From the NCBI GenBank assembly GCA_020636535.1, contig JACJXT010000012.1, positions 503,996 to 567,995 of the forward strand: DNA of 64,000 bases, in the 5' to 3' direction. The notes under the pieces were generated by a model, which was not told the origin of the DNA, searched no databases, and saw only the letters and a program-made list of their open reading frames with translations. The translations under genes were made by a program, and so were the position numbers. Shown here piece by piece: positions 8,690 through 17,339 of this stretch; the stretch's first letter is position 1; each line of letters opens with the position of its first letter. This DNA comes from Chitinophagales bacterium. GTDB lineage: Bacteria > Bacteroidota > Bacteroidia > Chitinophagales > JADIYW01.

Positions 8690-9805
8690 ATGCGATTTAT
8701 TGTATCTTCTGCTCAATTACTTAAAAATCTTCAAAAAATAAGTGGTGTAATTAGCACCAATACCGTTTTACCAATTTTAGAAGACTTTTTATTTCAAATC
8801 AATAAAGGAAGATTACATATTACAGCTACCGATTTAGATACTACAATGTCTGTTGAAATGGATATTGAAGCTAATGATGATTTTACTGTAGCTATTCCTG
8901 CAAGAATTTTATTAGACAGTTTAAAAGCATTACCAGATCAACCAATTACAATTGCCGTAAACGAAAGTTTAGGTATAGAAATTACTACAGATAATGGAAA
9001 ATATAAATTATCTGGCGAAAATCCTGAAGATTTTCCTAAAGAACCAATTGCAACAGGAACGGAAAGTTTTAAAATAGAAGCAGCTGTTTTAAATAATAGT
9101 GTTCAAAAATCATTATTTGCTGTAAGTAATGATGAATTAAGACCAGCAATGACTGGCGTTTTCTTTCAATTAGATGAAAACGGAATTACTTTTGTAGCAA
9201 CTGATGCTCATAAGTTGGTTAAAATCAACAGAAAAGATATTGAAGTTAGTGGAAATAGTGCTTTTATTGTTCCTAAAAAAGCATTGGGTTTGCTAAAAGG
9301 TGTTTTGCCAAATAGCAATACAGAAGTTACAGTAGAATATGGCGAACAAAATGCATTTATTAGCTTTGATAATATTAAACTAATTTGTCGTTTGATAGAT
9401 GCGAAATATCCAGATTATAACGCAGTAATTCCTAAAGAAAATCCAAATTTATTAACCATCAATAAAGCAGATTTATTGGCTTCTTTAAGAAGAACCTCTA
9501 TCTTCTCTAATAAAACAACACATCAAGTAGCACTTGGATTAAATGCTTCTGAGTTAGAAGTTTCAGCTAAAGACTTAGATTTTTCTAATGAAGCATCTGA
9601 AAAATTAAACTGTGAGTATAAAGGCAATCCTATGGAAATTGGTTTTAATGCTAAGTTTTTAATTGAAATGTTGTCTGTTTTAGAAAACGAAGCTATAAAC
9701 ATAGAATTATCTACACCAAATAGAGCTGGAATTATTAAACCAACAGATTTAGACGAAAACGAAGATTTGTTGATGTTGGTAATGCCAGTAATGTTGAACA
9801 ACTAA
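8690..9805 (+). CDS. dnaN: DNA polymerase III beta sliding clamp
   Basis: The 371-aa protein matches the full length of the three-domain beta clamp. Visible family features are MRFIVSSAQLLKNLQKISGVI at the N-terminus (the first clamp strand/helix), LPILEDFLFQI, ATDLDTTMSV, FFQLDENGITFVATDAHKL and the C-terminal VMPVML. The clamp encircles DNA and tethers the replicative polymerase and repair factors. The gene is monocistronic here and not next to dnaA or recF. A weak hairpin follows it. Confidence 0.96.
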   Translation: MRFIVSSAQLLKNLQKISGVISTNTVLPILEDFLFQINKGRLHITATDLDTTMSVEMDIEANDDFTVAIPARILLDSLKALPDQPITIAVNESLGIEITTDNGKYKLSGENPEDFPKEPIATGTESFKIEAAVLNNSVQKSLFAVSNDELRPAMTGVFFQLDENGITFVATDAHKLVKINRKDIEVSGNSAFIVPKKALGLLKGVLPNSNTEVTVEYGEQNAFISFDNIKLICRLIDAKYPDYNAVIPKENPNLLTINKADLLASLRRTSIFSNKTTHQVALGLNASELEVSAKDLDFSNEASEKLNCEYKGNPMEIGFNAKFLIEMLSVLENEAINIELSTPNRAGIIKPTDLDENEDLLMLVMPVMLNN

Positions 9806-9833
9806 TTTCTTTTAGATTTTTAGAATCAAGATA

Positions 9834-9851
9834 TTAGACTTTTTTGTCTAA
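9834..9851 (+). terminator. weak hairpin with T tracts after dnaN
   Basis: TTAGAC and GTCTAA flank a six-T loop and are followed by T-rich sequence, about 30 bp after the dnaN stop. The stem is short and AT-rich, so termination is only possible, not certain. Confidence 0.35.
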
Positions 9852-9920
9852 GTATTTTCTTTTTTTGTGCTGTCAGAAATTTCTTTCCGACAATATAAAA
9901 ATAGATTTCGTTTTTTGTTT

Positions 9921-9960
9921 TAATATCGGATAGATAAAAAAATAAAAATATCCGATATTA
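9921..9960. promoter_or_regulatory. palindromic operator upstream of fic
   Basis: TAATATCGGATA (9921-9932) and TATCCGATATTA (9949-9960) are perfect 12-bp inverted arms with a 16-bp AT spacer. The right arm covers the position expected for the -33 promoter element of fic, so a protein bound here would block transcription. A second, almost identical pair occurs inside fic at 10283-10321. Confidence 0.75.
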
Positions 9961-9972
9961 AGAAATAAATAG

Positions 9973-9980
9973 TACCTTTG
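9973..9980 (+). promoter_or_regulatory. -7 promoter box of fic
   Basis: TACCTTTG fits TAnnTTTG and ends four bases before the fic ATG at 9985. Transcription would start at or next to the ATG, so the mRNA is predicted to be leaderless. Confidence 0.6.
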
Positions 9981-9984
9981 TAGT

Positions 9985-10941
9985 ATGGAATGGAAAAACT
10001 ATCCATATGAGTTTGAAGGTTTAGATAAATATCTAGAAAGAATAGCACAAAAAAAGCTATTGCTAGATACCTATAGACCAATTCCATCATATCAATTAAA
10101 TGCAATAAAAGAAAGCTTAAACCTAGAATGGGTATATAATTCTAATAGCATAGAAGGCAACACACTTACACTACAAGAAACAAAGTTAATACTAGAAGAA
10201 GGTTTTACAATAAAAGGAAAATCGTTAAGAGAACACTTTGAAGCAGTTAATCACCAAGAAGCTATTGATTTTGTAGAAAGCTTAATATCGGATAAATATA
10301 TTTTAAAAGTAACCGATATTATGGAAATACATGCTTTGGTTTTACAAAAAATTGAAAAAGAGTTTGCAGGAAGATTTAGAACTGGTGGTGTAAGAATTGC
10401 TGGTGCTAATTATCTTCCGCCAAATGCTTTGAAAGTAAATGCTTTTATAGACGATTTAATTGCTTGGTACAACGAAAGCAATATCAATAATATTGTTAAA
10501 AATGCTATTTTTCATCATCGTTTTGTTTGGATACATCCTTTTTTTGATGGCAATGGACGAACTGTTCGTTTAATTACTAATTTATTATTGATGCAAGTTG
10601 GTTTTCCTCCTGCAATTATTTTAAGAAACGATAGAAAAAAGTATTATGCTGCATTAAATCAAGCAAATAAAGGTAATTATAGTAAACTATTACTGTTGAT
10701 TATACAAGCAGTAGAACGCTCTTTAGATATTTATTTATCGAATCTAAATAATACAAATGATGATTATCAGCTAATTAGTGATATTGTTTCTGAGCCAGAA
10801 GTGCCATATGGACAAGAATATATAAGTTTGCTAGCACGACAAGGAAAAATAGATGCCTATAAAGACAGCAGAAATTGGCTAACTACTAAAGATGCTGTTT
10901 TAGACTATATGAAAAAAAGAGAACGAAAAAGAAAAGTGTAA
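9985..10941 (+). CDS. Fic-domain protein (predicted AMP-transferase) with C-terminal HTH
   Basis: A 318-aa class II Fic protein. Its inhibitory-helix motif (S/T)xxxE(G/N) is SNSIEG at residues 53-58, and its active-site motif is HPFFDGNGRTVR with the catalytic His at about 184. Fic enzymes of this type transfer AMP from ATP onto hydroxyl side chains of target proteins, and the inhibitory Glu holds the enzyme off. The last 45 residues (YISLLARQGKIDAYKDSRNWL, then a basic KKRERKRKV tail) resemble an excisionase-type helix-turn-helix, so the protein may bind DNA. The palindrome covering its promoter is the obvious candidate site, which would make it self-regulated. Confidence 0.9.
   Translation: MEWKNYPYEFEGLDKYLERIAQKKLLLDTYRPIPSYQLNAIKESLNLEWVYNSNSIEGNTLTLQETKLILEEGFTIKGKSLREHFEAVNHQEAIDFVESLISDKYILKVTDIMEIHALVLQKIEKEFAGRFRTGGVRIAGANYLPPNALKVNAFIDDLIAWYNESNINNIVKNAIFHHRFVWIHPFFDGNGRTVRLITNLLLMQVGFPPAIILRNDRKKYYAALNQANKGNYSKLLLLIIQAVERSLDIYLSNLNNTNDDYQLISDIVSEPEVPYGQEYISLLARQGKIDAYKDSRNWLTTKDAVLDYMKKRERKRKV
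10283..10321. promoter_or_regulatory. second operator-like palindrome inside fic
   Basis: The same 12-base half-site TAATATCGGATA recurs at 10283-10294, with the facing arm TAACCGATATTA (one mismatch) at 10310-10321 and a 15-bp spacer. It lies about 360 bp downstream of the promoter operator. This geometry could support repression by DNA looping or act as a roadblock. Confidence 0.6.
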
Positions 10942-10945
10942 ACTA

Positions 10946-13570
10946 CTACTTTTTAAAACCAATTGTTTTTTTAAGATTGCCATCGAATGTAAATTCTTCA
11001 ACATCTTCTATTGTAAGTGTTTCAATATCTTTTATTGTTCGTTTGTTGGCTTCAATTTTTGCCATTCTTAAATTTTGATTTTTTATAGCTTCTTCTATTG
11101 TTTTTCTAACGACTCTCGCATTGCCAAAATATTTATCTTTGTTTTTATAAAGTGTAGTAAAGTAATCTATCAAATGATTTTTAGCTGCTTCTGTTGGTTG
11201 TAAGTTATCTTTAGAAAGTATAAGTAATGCAATTTGAAATAATTGTTCTGGCGCATAATCATCGAAATGAAGTTTTTTATCAAACCTTGAATCTAAACCT
11301 GGATTAGCTAATAGAAAATCATTCATATTATCGGTGTAACCAGCAGCTAAAACAACAAATTTTCCTCTGTTGTCTTCCATGCGTTTTAATATCACTTCAA
11401 TAGCTTCTTTACCAGAATCATTATGTCCGCCTTGTGCCAAACTATATGCTTCATCTATAAATAAAACACCACCCATGGCTTCGTCAATTTTTTCTGCTGT
11501 TTTAATTGCTGTTTGTCCAACATAACCTGCCACCAATTGTTCTCTGTCAACTTCTACCACATGACCTCTTTCTAAAATACCTAATGCTTTAAAAACTTTT
11601 CCCATAATTCTGGCAACAGTAGTTTTTCCTGTTCCAGGATTTCCTGCGTAAATACTGTGTAAAGAAAATTTATGTAAGATGTCTTTTCCAATTTCATTAT
11701 AATACATGATAAGTCGAACGAGTTCATCAATTTCTTGTTTTACGGTTTCTAAACCAATCATTTCATGCAGTTCGTTGAGTGCTAATTGTAAGCTATCGGT
11801 ATCTACTTGTAGTTTGAGTTGTTTTTTATCATCTACTTGTATGAGTTGCTGAATGTCTTCTAGTAGAATAGTACTCAATTCGTCTTTAGAAAAATCTTTT
11901 TTATTAGATTGCATGAGTCGTTTTCCCATTTCTAATTGAGCAGCGGAAATAATTCCTTCTACAAATCGTGCATTGCCAAACGACTTATCTCTTTTTCTAT
12001 ATGCTTCTGTTAAATATTTTAATAATTTATCATGTGCTTCATTCGCTAAGATTAGTTTTTTCTTTTTGGTGATGTATAAAGCAATATCAAACAACTCTTG
12101 TGGTAAATAATCTTCAAAAGAAAAATATTGATTAAATCTTGATTTTAAACCTGGATTAGATGCTAGAAAAACAGTCATTTCTTTTGGATAACCTGCTACG
12201 AAAATAGCAATGTCGCCAATGCCATCGCTCATTTCTTTAATGAGAATTTCTATTACTTCTTTACCATAGTCTTTAGCAGACTCACCTTCTCGAAACAAAG
12301 CATATGCTTCGTCTATAAATAAAATACCGCCTCTTGCTTCATCAATTACTTTTTGTGTTTTTGGAGCAGTTTGACCAATGAACTCGCCAACCAAATCTAC
12401 TCTATCAACCTCCACTAAATGTCCACTACTCAATAAACCCAATTGATGATAAATTTTTCCTAGCAAACGCATTACTGTAGTTTTTCCTGTACCTGGATTG
12501 CCAATAGCAACAGCGTGGACACTCATGGCATCGTTTACTTCGAGTCCTTTTTCTTTTCTTAATTTATTAAAGTTGATATAAGTTATTTGTTCTTCTATTT
12601 TTTGTTTTACATTTTGTAAACCAATTAAACTATTTAGTTCTTCTAGTAATTCGTCTAAAGATTTTTCTTGTTGTTGATTAACATTACTAACTCCTTTTGT
12701 TGTGCTTATGGTACTTTCTACTGATGAGATTAGCTGTACATCACCAGCAGTTTCTTGTTCGCCACATTCAAAAGCTACAGCAGCTACAAGTGTATCCATA
12801 AATACAATTTCAAGTGTATATTTATCATCTTTCCAAGAACCTGGCGTTTCATTTCCCCAACCAACATCAAAAGTATAAGTAAAGTTTTGCTTGTTTTTAT
12901 CTACGAAACCTTTTCTTGGTGTTCTTGCTTTAGCTTGTCCTGCATCATCATAAAAATTAAAAAACAACTCATAATTCCATGCTTTATTTGTAAGTACTTT
13001 AATTTTAAACTCGCACCAAACATAAGCCGTTGTCTTTTTATTAAATTTTGTAAGATATTTTCTTTGAGATTCTGGTGTTTTCCATCCTTCATAAGGACCA
13101 GAAAATAATTTTAAATGCTCTACACTAAAATATGGATTTACTTTACTGTTTACTAGTCCAACATTATTTACAATAAACTCTTGTCTGCCAATTTCTTCGC
13201 CATCAATATAAGCCACCCAAACATAAGTTGCTGCTGTCCAAAATTTACCAATCGTAGCATTTCCCCAACCATCTCTAACAAAAACTATATTTTCGTCTTT
13301 TTTTACTTCTCTATCTGATTCTAATGTGCATAATGCTTTAGATAAATCAGTTGTTTTAAATGCTTTGAGTGTAATTTTACATTTCCAATCTTCCTCATCA
13401 AACAGTTTATTATAAAAAGCCAGCTCAGCATTCATATAATCGGTTTCTGCATTATCGTATACCAAACGATATCTTTTAGTGCTATCTATCATCCATTCTG
13501 TAGAACCATATACTAAAAGATGTTTGAATTTATATTTCTTTTCGCTATCTAATTTGTTTTTAAAAAACAT
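10946..13570 (-). CDS. tandem AAA+ ATPase of the CbbX/SpoVK type with a beta-rich N-terminal region
   Basis: This 874-aa protein has two AAA+ modules. Walker A is GNPGTGKTT in both (about residues 350 and 645), and Walker B is GILFIDEAYAL and GVLFIDEAYSL. Both belong to the CbbX/SpoVK/EccA-like clade, whose members remodel protein complexes. The first 280 residues are Trp/Tyr/Phe-rich and seem to hold two related beta-type domains, each with a GWGN motif (GWGNATIGKF and GWGNETPGSW). I do not recognise this N-terminal domain; it probably recruits the substrate. No signal peptide or membrane segment is seen, so it is cytoplasmic. It is convergent with fic, whose stop lies four bases away. Confidence 0.85.
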   Translation of the reverse strand: MFFKNKLDSEKKYKFKHLLVYGSTEWMIDSTKRYRLVYDNAETDYMNAELAFYNKLFDEEDWKCKITLKAFKTTDLSKALCTLESDREVKKDENIVFVRDGWGNATIGKFWTAATYVWVAYIDGEEIGRQEFIVNNVGLVNSKVNPYFSVEHLKLFSGPYEGWKTPESQRKYLTKFNKKTTAYVWCEFKIKVLTNKAWNYELFFNFYDDAGQAKARTPRKGFVDKNKQNFTYTFDVGWGNETPGSWKDDKYTLEIVFMDTLVAAVAFECGEQETAGDVQLISSVESTISTTKGVSNVNQQQEKSLDELLEELNSLIGLQNVKQKIEEQITYINFNKLRKEKGLEVNDAMSVHAVAIGNPGTGKTTVMRLLGKIYHQLGLLSSGHLVEVDRVDLVGEFIGQTAPKTQKVIDEARGGILFIDEAYALFREGESAKDYGKEVIEILIKEMSDGIGDIAIFVAGYPKEMTVFLASNPGLKSRFNQYFSFEDYLPQELFDIALYITKKKKLILANEAHDKLLKYLTEAYRKRDKSFGNARFVEGIISAAQLEMGKRLMQSNKKDFSKDELSTILLEDIQQLIQVDDKKQLKLQVDTDSLQLALNELHEMIGLETVKQEIDELVRLIMYYNEIGKDILHKFSLHSIYAGNPGTGKTTVARIMGKVFKALGILERGHVVEVDREQLVAGYVGQTAIKTAEKIDEAMGGVLFIDEAYSLAQGGHNDSGKEAIEVILKRMEDNRGKFVVLAAGYTDNMNDFLLANPGLDSRFDKKLHFDDYAPEQLFQIALLILSKDNLQPTEAAKNHLIDYFTTLYKNKDKYFGNARVVRKTIEEAIKNQNLRMAKIEANKRTIKDIETLTIEDVEEFTFDGNLKKTIGFKK

Positions 13571-13642
13571 GAATTATGATTTTCTATAAATATAGAAATA
13601 TTTGCATTTTAGAAGAAGTCTATTTTATAAGTGATTATAATT

Positions 13643-13650
13643 TATCTTTG
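13643..13650 (+). promoter_or_regulatory. -7 promoter box deciding the thiL start
   Basis: TATCTTTG ends four bases before the ATG at 13655. An upstream in-frame GTG at 13631 lies before this box and cannot be on the transcript, so 13655 is the start and the mRNA is probably leaderless. Confidence 0.65.
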
Positions 13651-13654
13651 CACT

Positions 13655-14686
13655 ATGGCAAATAATCATACAGAAATTAGCTCGCTTGGCGAATTCAAAC
13701 TAATAGACCGACTTACTCAAGATGTACAATTAAATAATGAAAGCAGTATTAAAGGCATTGGTGATGATGCTGCTGTAGTAAAATCAAACACAACGCAAGT
13801 AATTACTACAGATTTATTAGTAGAAGGCATTCATTTTGATTTGGTTTATACGCCATTAAAACATCTTGGATATAAAGCAGTGGTTGTTAATTTATCTGAT
13901 GTGTATGCTATGAATGCTATTCCAAAGCAGATTTTAGTTTCATTGGCTGTTTCTAATCGATTTTCGGTAGAAGCATTAGAAGAATTGTATAGTGGCATTA
14001 AGTTAGCTTGTGCTATGTATAATGTAGATATTATTGGTGGCGATACTACTGCTTCGTTAAAAGGATTGTGTATTAGTATTACAGCAATTGGAGAACAACA
14101 ACAAGAAAAAATTGTATATAGAAATACAGCAAAAGAAGGTGATTTGTTGTGCGTAAGTGGCGATTTAGGTGCTGCTTTTATTGGATTAAAAATGCTACAA
14201 AGAGAAAAGCAAGTCTTTTTAAATGCACCAGATGCTTCTATTCAGTTAGAAAAATATAAATATGTTGTAGAGCGACAGTTAAAACCTGAAGCGAGAAAAG
14301 ACATCATTCAGTTTTTTGCAGATAATAATATTATACCAAGCAGTATGATTGATATTTCAGATGGATTGAGTTCTGAAATACTACATCTGTGTAACCAATC
14401 GAAAGTTGGTATGCAAGTAGAAGAAGAACAAGTGCCTATTTATAAAGAAACCTATGATACTGCTTTAGAGTTAAATATCGACCCAATTAATTGTGCATTA
14501 AGTGGAGGCGAAGATTATGAGTTATTGTTTACCATTTCGCCAGAACATCAAGCCATACTTGCTGAACATAATGATATTAGCATTATTGGTGAAGTAAAAG
14601 ATGCCTCGCAAGGCATAAAACTACATACCAAAGGCGATAATTACCACGATTTAATTGGTTTAGGTTGGGATTCTATTAAAGAATAG
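13655..14686 (+). CDS. thiL: thiamine-monophosphate kinase
   Basis: The 343-aa product phosphorylates thiamine monophosphate to the active cofactor thiamine diphosphate using ATP. Family motifs are GIGDDAAVV near the N-terminus, TTDLLVEGIHFDL, GGDTTASLKGL, SGDLGAAFIGL, MIDISDGLSSE and LSGGEDYELLFT, as in the PurM/ThiL fold. The start at 13655 (MANNHTEISSLGEF) is chosen because the -7 box lies between it and the upstream GTG. No other thiamine gene is adjacent. A candidate small RNA and terminator lie downstream. Confidence 0.94.
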   Translation: MANNHTEISSLGEFKLIDRLTQDVQLNNESSIKGIGDDAAVVKSNTTQVITTDLLVEGIHFDLVYTPLKHLGYKAVVVNLSDVYAMNAIPKQILVSLAVSNRFSVEALEELYSGIKLACAMYNVDIIGGDTTASLKGLCISITAIGEQQQEKIVYRNTAKEGDLLCVSGDLGAAFIGLKMLQREKQVFLNAPDASIQLEKYKYVVERQLKPEARKDIIQFFADNNIIPSSMIDISDGLSSEILHLCNQSKVGMQVEEEQVPIYKETYDTALELNIDPINCALSGGEDYELLFTISPEHQAILAEHNDISIIGEVKDASQGIKLHTKGDNYHDLIGLGWDSIKE

Positions 14687-14764
14687 TTTGCTCGAAAGAA
14701 GCATAAAAATACTCTTCCAACTAAAATAAAAGCTCTTTTTACTTAGTATCTCTAGTAGAAAACA

Positions 14765-14785
14765 GTTAAATCTTAAAAATTTAAC
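14765..14785. promoter_or_regulatory. inverted repeat upstream of a sigma-54 promoter
   Basis: GTTAAAT and ATTTAAC form perfect 7-bp arms with a 7-bp spacer, about 50-70 bp before the predicted start of the downstream small transcript. It could be a binding site for an enhancer-binding protein, though such sites are usually further upstream. Confidence 0.3.
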
Positions 14786-14809
14786 AAAATAATTAATCAA
14801 AATCAGAGT

Positions 14810-14826
14810 TTGGCACGAGAATTGCT
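14810..14826 (+). promoter_or_regulatory. sigma-54 (RpoN) promoter
   Basis: TTGGCACGAGAATTGCT matches the sigma-54 consensus YTGGCACG-N4-TTGCW without mismatch, with the GG and GC pairs exactly 12 bp apart (14812-14813 and 14824-14825). The predicted start is near 14837. No other such site was noticed in the window. Confidence 0.7.
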
Positions 14827-14836
14827 TCAATTACAA

Positions 14837-14915
14837 TCAAGAGAATAATACGAATAACATTTTCATTTGGTTGGTTTAATATTGTCTCGCTGTTGGTTGC
14901 AGCGAGACTTTTTTT
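14837..14915 (+). ncRNA. candidate sigma-54-dependent small RNA
   Basis: Between a perfect sigma-54 promoter and a strong intrinsic terminator (stem 14884-14892 with 14900-14908, then a run of seven T) there are about 80 bases and no plausible ORF. The simplest reading is a stand-alone small RNA with a single-stranded 5' half (U/A-rich, containing TTTGGTTGGTTT) and a GC-rich 3' terminator hairpin. Promoter and terminator are seen; the RNA itself is inferred. It lies between thiL and a convergent serine-hydrolase gene. Confidence 0.55.
14884..14915 (+). terminator. strong intrinsic terminator
   Basis: GTCTCGCTG and CAGCGAGAC form a perfect 9-bp GC-rich stem with a 7-base loop, followed by TTTTTTT. 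It is about 200 bp beyond the thiL stop and fits best as the end of the small RNA that starts at the sigma-54 promoter. Confidence 0.88.
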
Positions 14916-14966
14916 ATTTATGTAAGAAGCACGATGTCTTGGCTCTTGAGTCTAAAAACCTATTAT

Positions 14967-16157
14967 CTACTTATAAGCAATATTGCCTTCGCCGTACAAA
15001 ATATCCCAAACACCTTGTATTTTATATACACAAGTACAAAAATGATTACTTAGTACAATAATACAAGTACCATCATTCAACTTTCTATTAAACACACTAT
15101 TAAAACTATGCCACCAACCATTATGATAAATTAGTCGAGTTCCATTGTCTTGCTCATTCATACGCCAACCAAGACCATAATTCTGATTGCCAGGTTTTTC
15201 AAAACTTTGTGGTGTATAAGCCATGCCTAAAATTTTGCTATCAACCAGCTTTCCACTATACAGTGCTAAATTCCATTTATATAAATCATCAACGGTAGAG
15301 TAAATGCCTTTGTCGCCAACAACACCATCAGTAGCTACAATTTTATCTTCTGTATAATTGCTGCCTTTATATCCAAGCACTGTTTTTGCAGGAACATTTA
15401 ATGGATCATACACAAAAGTGTTTTTCATACCAAGTGGCTTAAAAAAGTAAGTGTCCATAAAATCTGCATACGATAAACCACTTATTTGCTCTATAATTGA
15501 AGCTAGCAAAACAAAATTACTATTGTTGTACTTAAAACAGGTATTCGGAACTGCTAGTCGAGCTGGTTTGTATTTAACCATTAAATCAATAACATCTTGG
15601 TTGCTCATAAACGATTTACTTTTCCAAAGTGTTTCTGTAAAATCTAAATAATCAGGCAAGCCAGAACGATGGCTCAATAACATTCTAATAGTAATGCCTT
15701 TATAAGGTAAATTTGGAAAAAAACGGTCGATGCTTTCATCAATATCTAAATATTTATACTGATGTAAAAGCAGAATTGCTGCAGATGTAAAAGTTTTACT
15801 AGTAGAAGCAATCTGAAAGCTACTACTATCTGTTAATGGTATTTTTTTATGATAATCTTGATAGCCAAATTTGTTTTTATAAATAATAGTGCCTTTGTAA
15901 GCAATTAGAACAGAGCCATTAAAACCATTTGTTTTTACATTGTTGTTAAAATAAGTATCTAACTGAGCTACTTTAGCAACAATATTAGTATCTGCAATGT
16001 TTATTTTTGGAAATAGGTTTTTAGTATAATACTCTTCAGTTTTTGAAATCTTAATATTAGACAATGCTATAGATTTACTATTAATATTGCTTTGCTTACA
16101 CCAAGTCAATAAACAAAAACCACAAAAAAAGAATATTACTAGACTAAATTTTTTCAT
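14967..16157 (-). CDS. serine hydrolase, class C beta-lactamase family, lipoprotein
   Basis: The 396-aa product begins MKKFSLVIFFFCGFCLLTWC, a lipoprotein signal with a lipobox Cys. The ATG at 16157 is chosen over an upstream one because it starts this signal peptide. The active-site set of the beta-lactamase/D-Ala-D-Ala carboxypeptidase fold is present: SxxK as STSK, YxN as YNN in FKYNNSNFVLL, and HNG in YHNGWWHSF. Homologues are peptidases, esterases or peptidoglycan hydrolases, and the substrate here is unknown. It is not evidence for antibiotic resistance. It is probably anchored in the periplasm. Confidence 0.87.
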   Translation of the reverse strand: MKKFSLVIFFFCGFCLLTWCKQSNINSKSIALSNIKISKTEEYYTKNLFPKINIADTNIVAKVAQLDTYFNNNVKTNGFNGSVLIAYKGTIIYKNKFGYQDYHKKIPLTDSSSFQIASTSKTFTSAAILLLHQYKYLDIDESIDRFFPNLPYKGITIRMLLSHRSGLPDYLDFTETLWKSKSFMSNQDVIDLMVKYKPARLAVPNTCFKYNNSNFVLLASIIEQISGLSYADFMDTYFFKPLGMKNTFVYDPLNVPAKTVLGYKGSNYTEDKIVATDGVVGDKGIYSTVDDLYKWNLALYSGKLVDSKILGMAYTPQSFEKPGNQNYGLGWRMNEQDNGTRLIYHNGWWHSFNSVFNRKLNDGTCIIVLSNHFCTCVYKIQGVWDILYGEGNIAYK

Positions 16158-16287
16158 CACTTTTCTAATTTTAGAAACACAAATCATTCCAAATATTACA
16201 GAAAACGAAGTAAATAAAAATAAAACGATGTAAATGCTAAATTTATTAACAAAATGCTAAAACTTTTATTCGCAACTTTGTAATCAA

Positions 16288-17334
16288 ATGGAAACAGAAA
16301 AACAAGGCGTTGTTGCTTGGCAAAGTCCTTCAAATATTGCACTAGTAAAATATTGGGGAAAACATGACAATCAGTTACCAAATAACACTAGTATTAGTTT
16401 TACTTTAAGTAGTGCTTTTACAGAAACCAGTATTGTTTATCAACCAAAAGCAAACGATGGTACTATTGCTTTTTCTTTTTTGTTTGAAGGAAAACCAAAA
16501 CCTTCATTTAATGCTAAAATTCAAAAATTTTTAGAAAGCATTCAAACCAAACTTCCTTTTTTATCACAATATCATTTAGAGATAAATTCTACTAATTCAT
16601 TTCCACATTCAACAGGAATTGCTTCTTCAGCAGCTTCAATGTCTGCTTTAGCTTTATGCTTGTTAGATATTGATTATCAAATTAAAGACCAAGAAATAGA
16701 TGCAGACTTTTGGTTGAAAGCAAGCGAATTAGCTCGATTAGGTTCTGGTAGTGCTTGTCGTTCCGTTTTTCCAAATATGGCAATTTGGGGAAAACATCAA
16801 GCTATACCAAATAGTAGCAATGAATATGCTATACCATTTACAGCAATGCATAGCAATTTTAATGAGTATCAAGATGCTATTTTAATTATTTCGTCAGAAG
16901 AAAAATCGGTTTCAAGTAGAGCAGGTCATGCATTAATGGAAAACAATCCTTTTGCAAGTGTTCGTTATCAACAAGCACAAGAAAATATGCTTAAAATAAT
17001 GGATGCGTTAGAGTCTGGAAATCAAGGATTTTTCACAGAAATTGTAGAAGCTGAAGCACTTACTTTACATGCATTGATGATGTGTTCTTCACCATCTTTC
17101 ATCTTATTAAAACCAAATACACTAAAAATTATTGATTTAATAAAAACATTTAGACAAAAAAATAATGTATCTTTGTGTTATACTTTAGATGCAGGTCCAA
17201 ATTTACATCTACTGTATCCAAAAAAAGAGGCACGCATTATTGAAGATTGGATTGAAAAAGAGGTAAAGCAATATTGCGAAGCTGGAAAAGTAATTTACGA
17301 TAGTGTAGGGAGTGGACCAAAGAAAATAAAGTAA
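16288..17334 (+). CDS. mvaD: diphosphomevalonate decarboxylase
   Basis: The 348-aa GHMP-superfamily enzyme converts mevalonate diphosphate to isopentenyl diphosphate using ATP. Characteristic segments are SPSNIALVKYWGKHD, NTSISFTLS, the ATP-binding HSTGIASSAASMSALA and the C-terminal YTLDAGPNLHLLY. Mevalonate kinase follows five bases after the stop, so isoprenoids are made by the mevalonate route, as in several Bacteroidota lineages. A weak -7 box (CAACTTTG, 16273-16280) ends seven bases before the start. Confidence 0.92.
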   Translation: METEKQGVVAWQSPSNIALVKYWGKHDNQLPNNTSISFTLSSAFTETSIVYQPKANDGTIAFSFLFEGKPKPSFNAKIQKFLESIQTKLPFLSQYHLEINSTNSFPHSTGIASSAASMSALALCLLDIDYQIKDQEIDADFWLKASELARLGSGSACRSVFPNMAIWGKHQAIPNSSNEYAIPFTAMHSNFNEYQDAILIISSEEKSVSSRAGHALMENNPFASVRYQQAQENMLKIMDALESGNQGFFTEIVEAEALTLHALMMCSSPSFILLKPNTLKIIDLIKTFRQKNNVSLCYTLDAGPNLHLLYPKKEARIIEDWIEKEVKQYCEAGKVIYDSVGSGPKKIK

Positions 17335-17339
17335 AACGA

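Noticed and set aside
12755..13108. Forward ORF of 117 codons opposite the AAA+ gene
   Set aside because: Cys/Phe/Ile-rich shadow of the reverse-strand coding frame of a clear AAA+ protein.
13631..13654. Upstream GTG start for thiL
   Set aside because: It lies before the -7 promoter box at 13643-13650, so it would not be on the transcript.
14867..15061. Forward ORF of 64 codons after the sigma-54 promoter
   Set aside because: It starts within the predicted small RNA, runs through the strong terminator and overlaps the 3' end of the serine-hydrolase gene on the other strand. No coding character.
14967..16157. Antibiotic-resistance beta-lactamase
   Set aside because: The family motifs are shared by many peptidases and esterases; nothing in the sequence or context indicates resistance.
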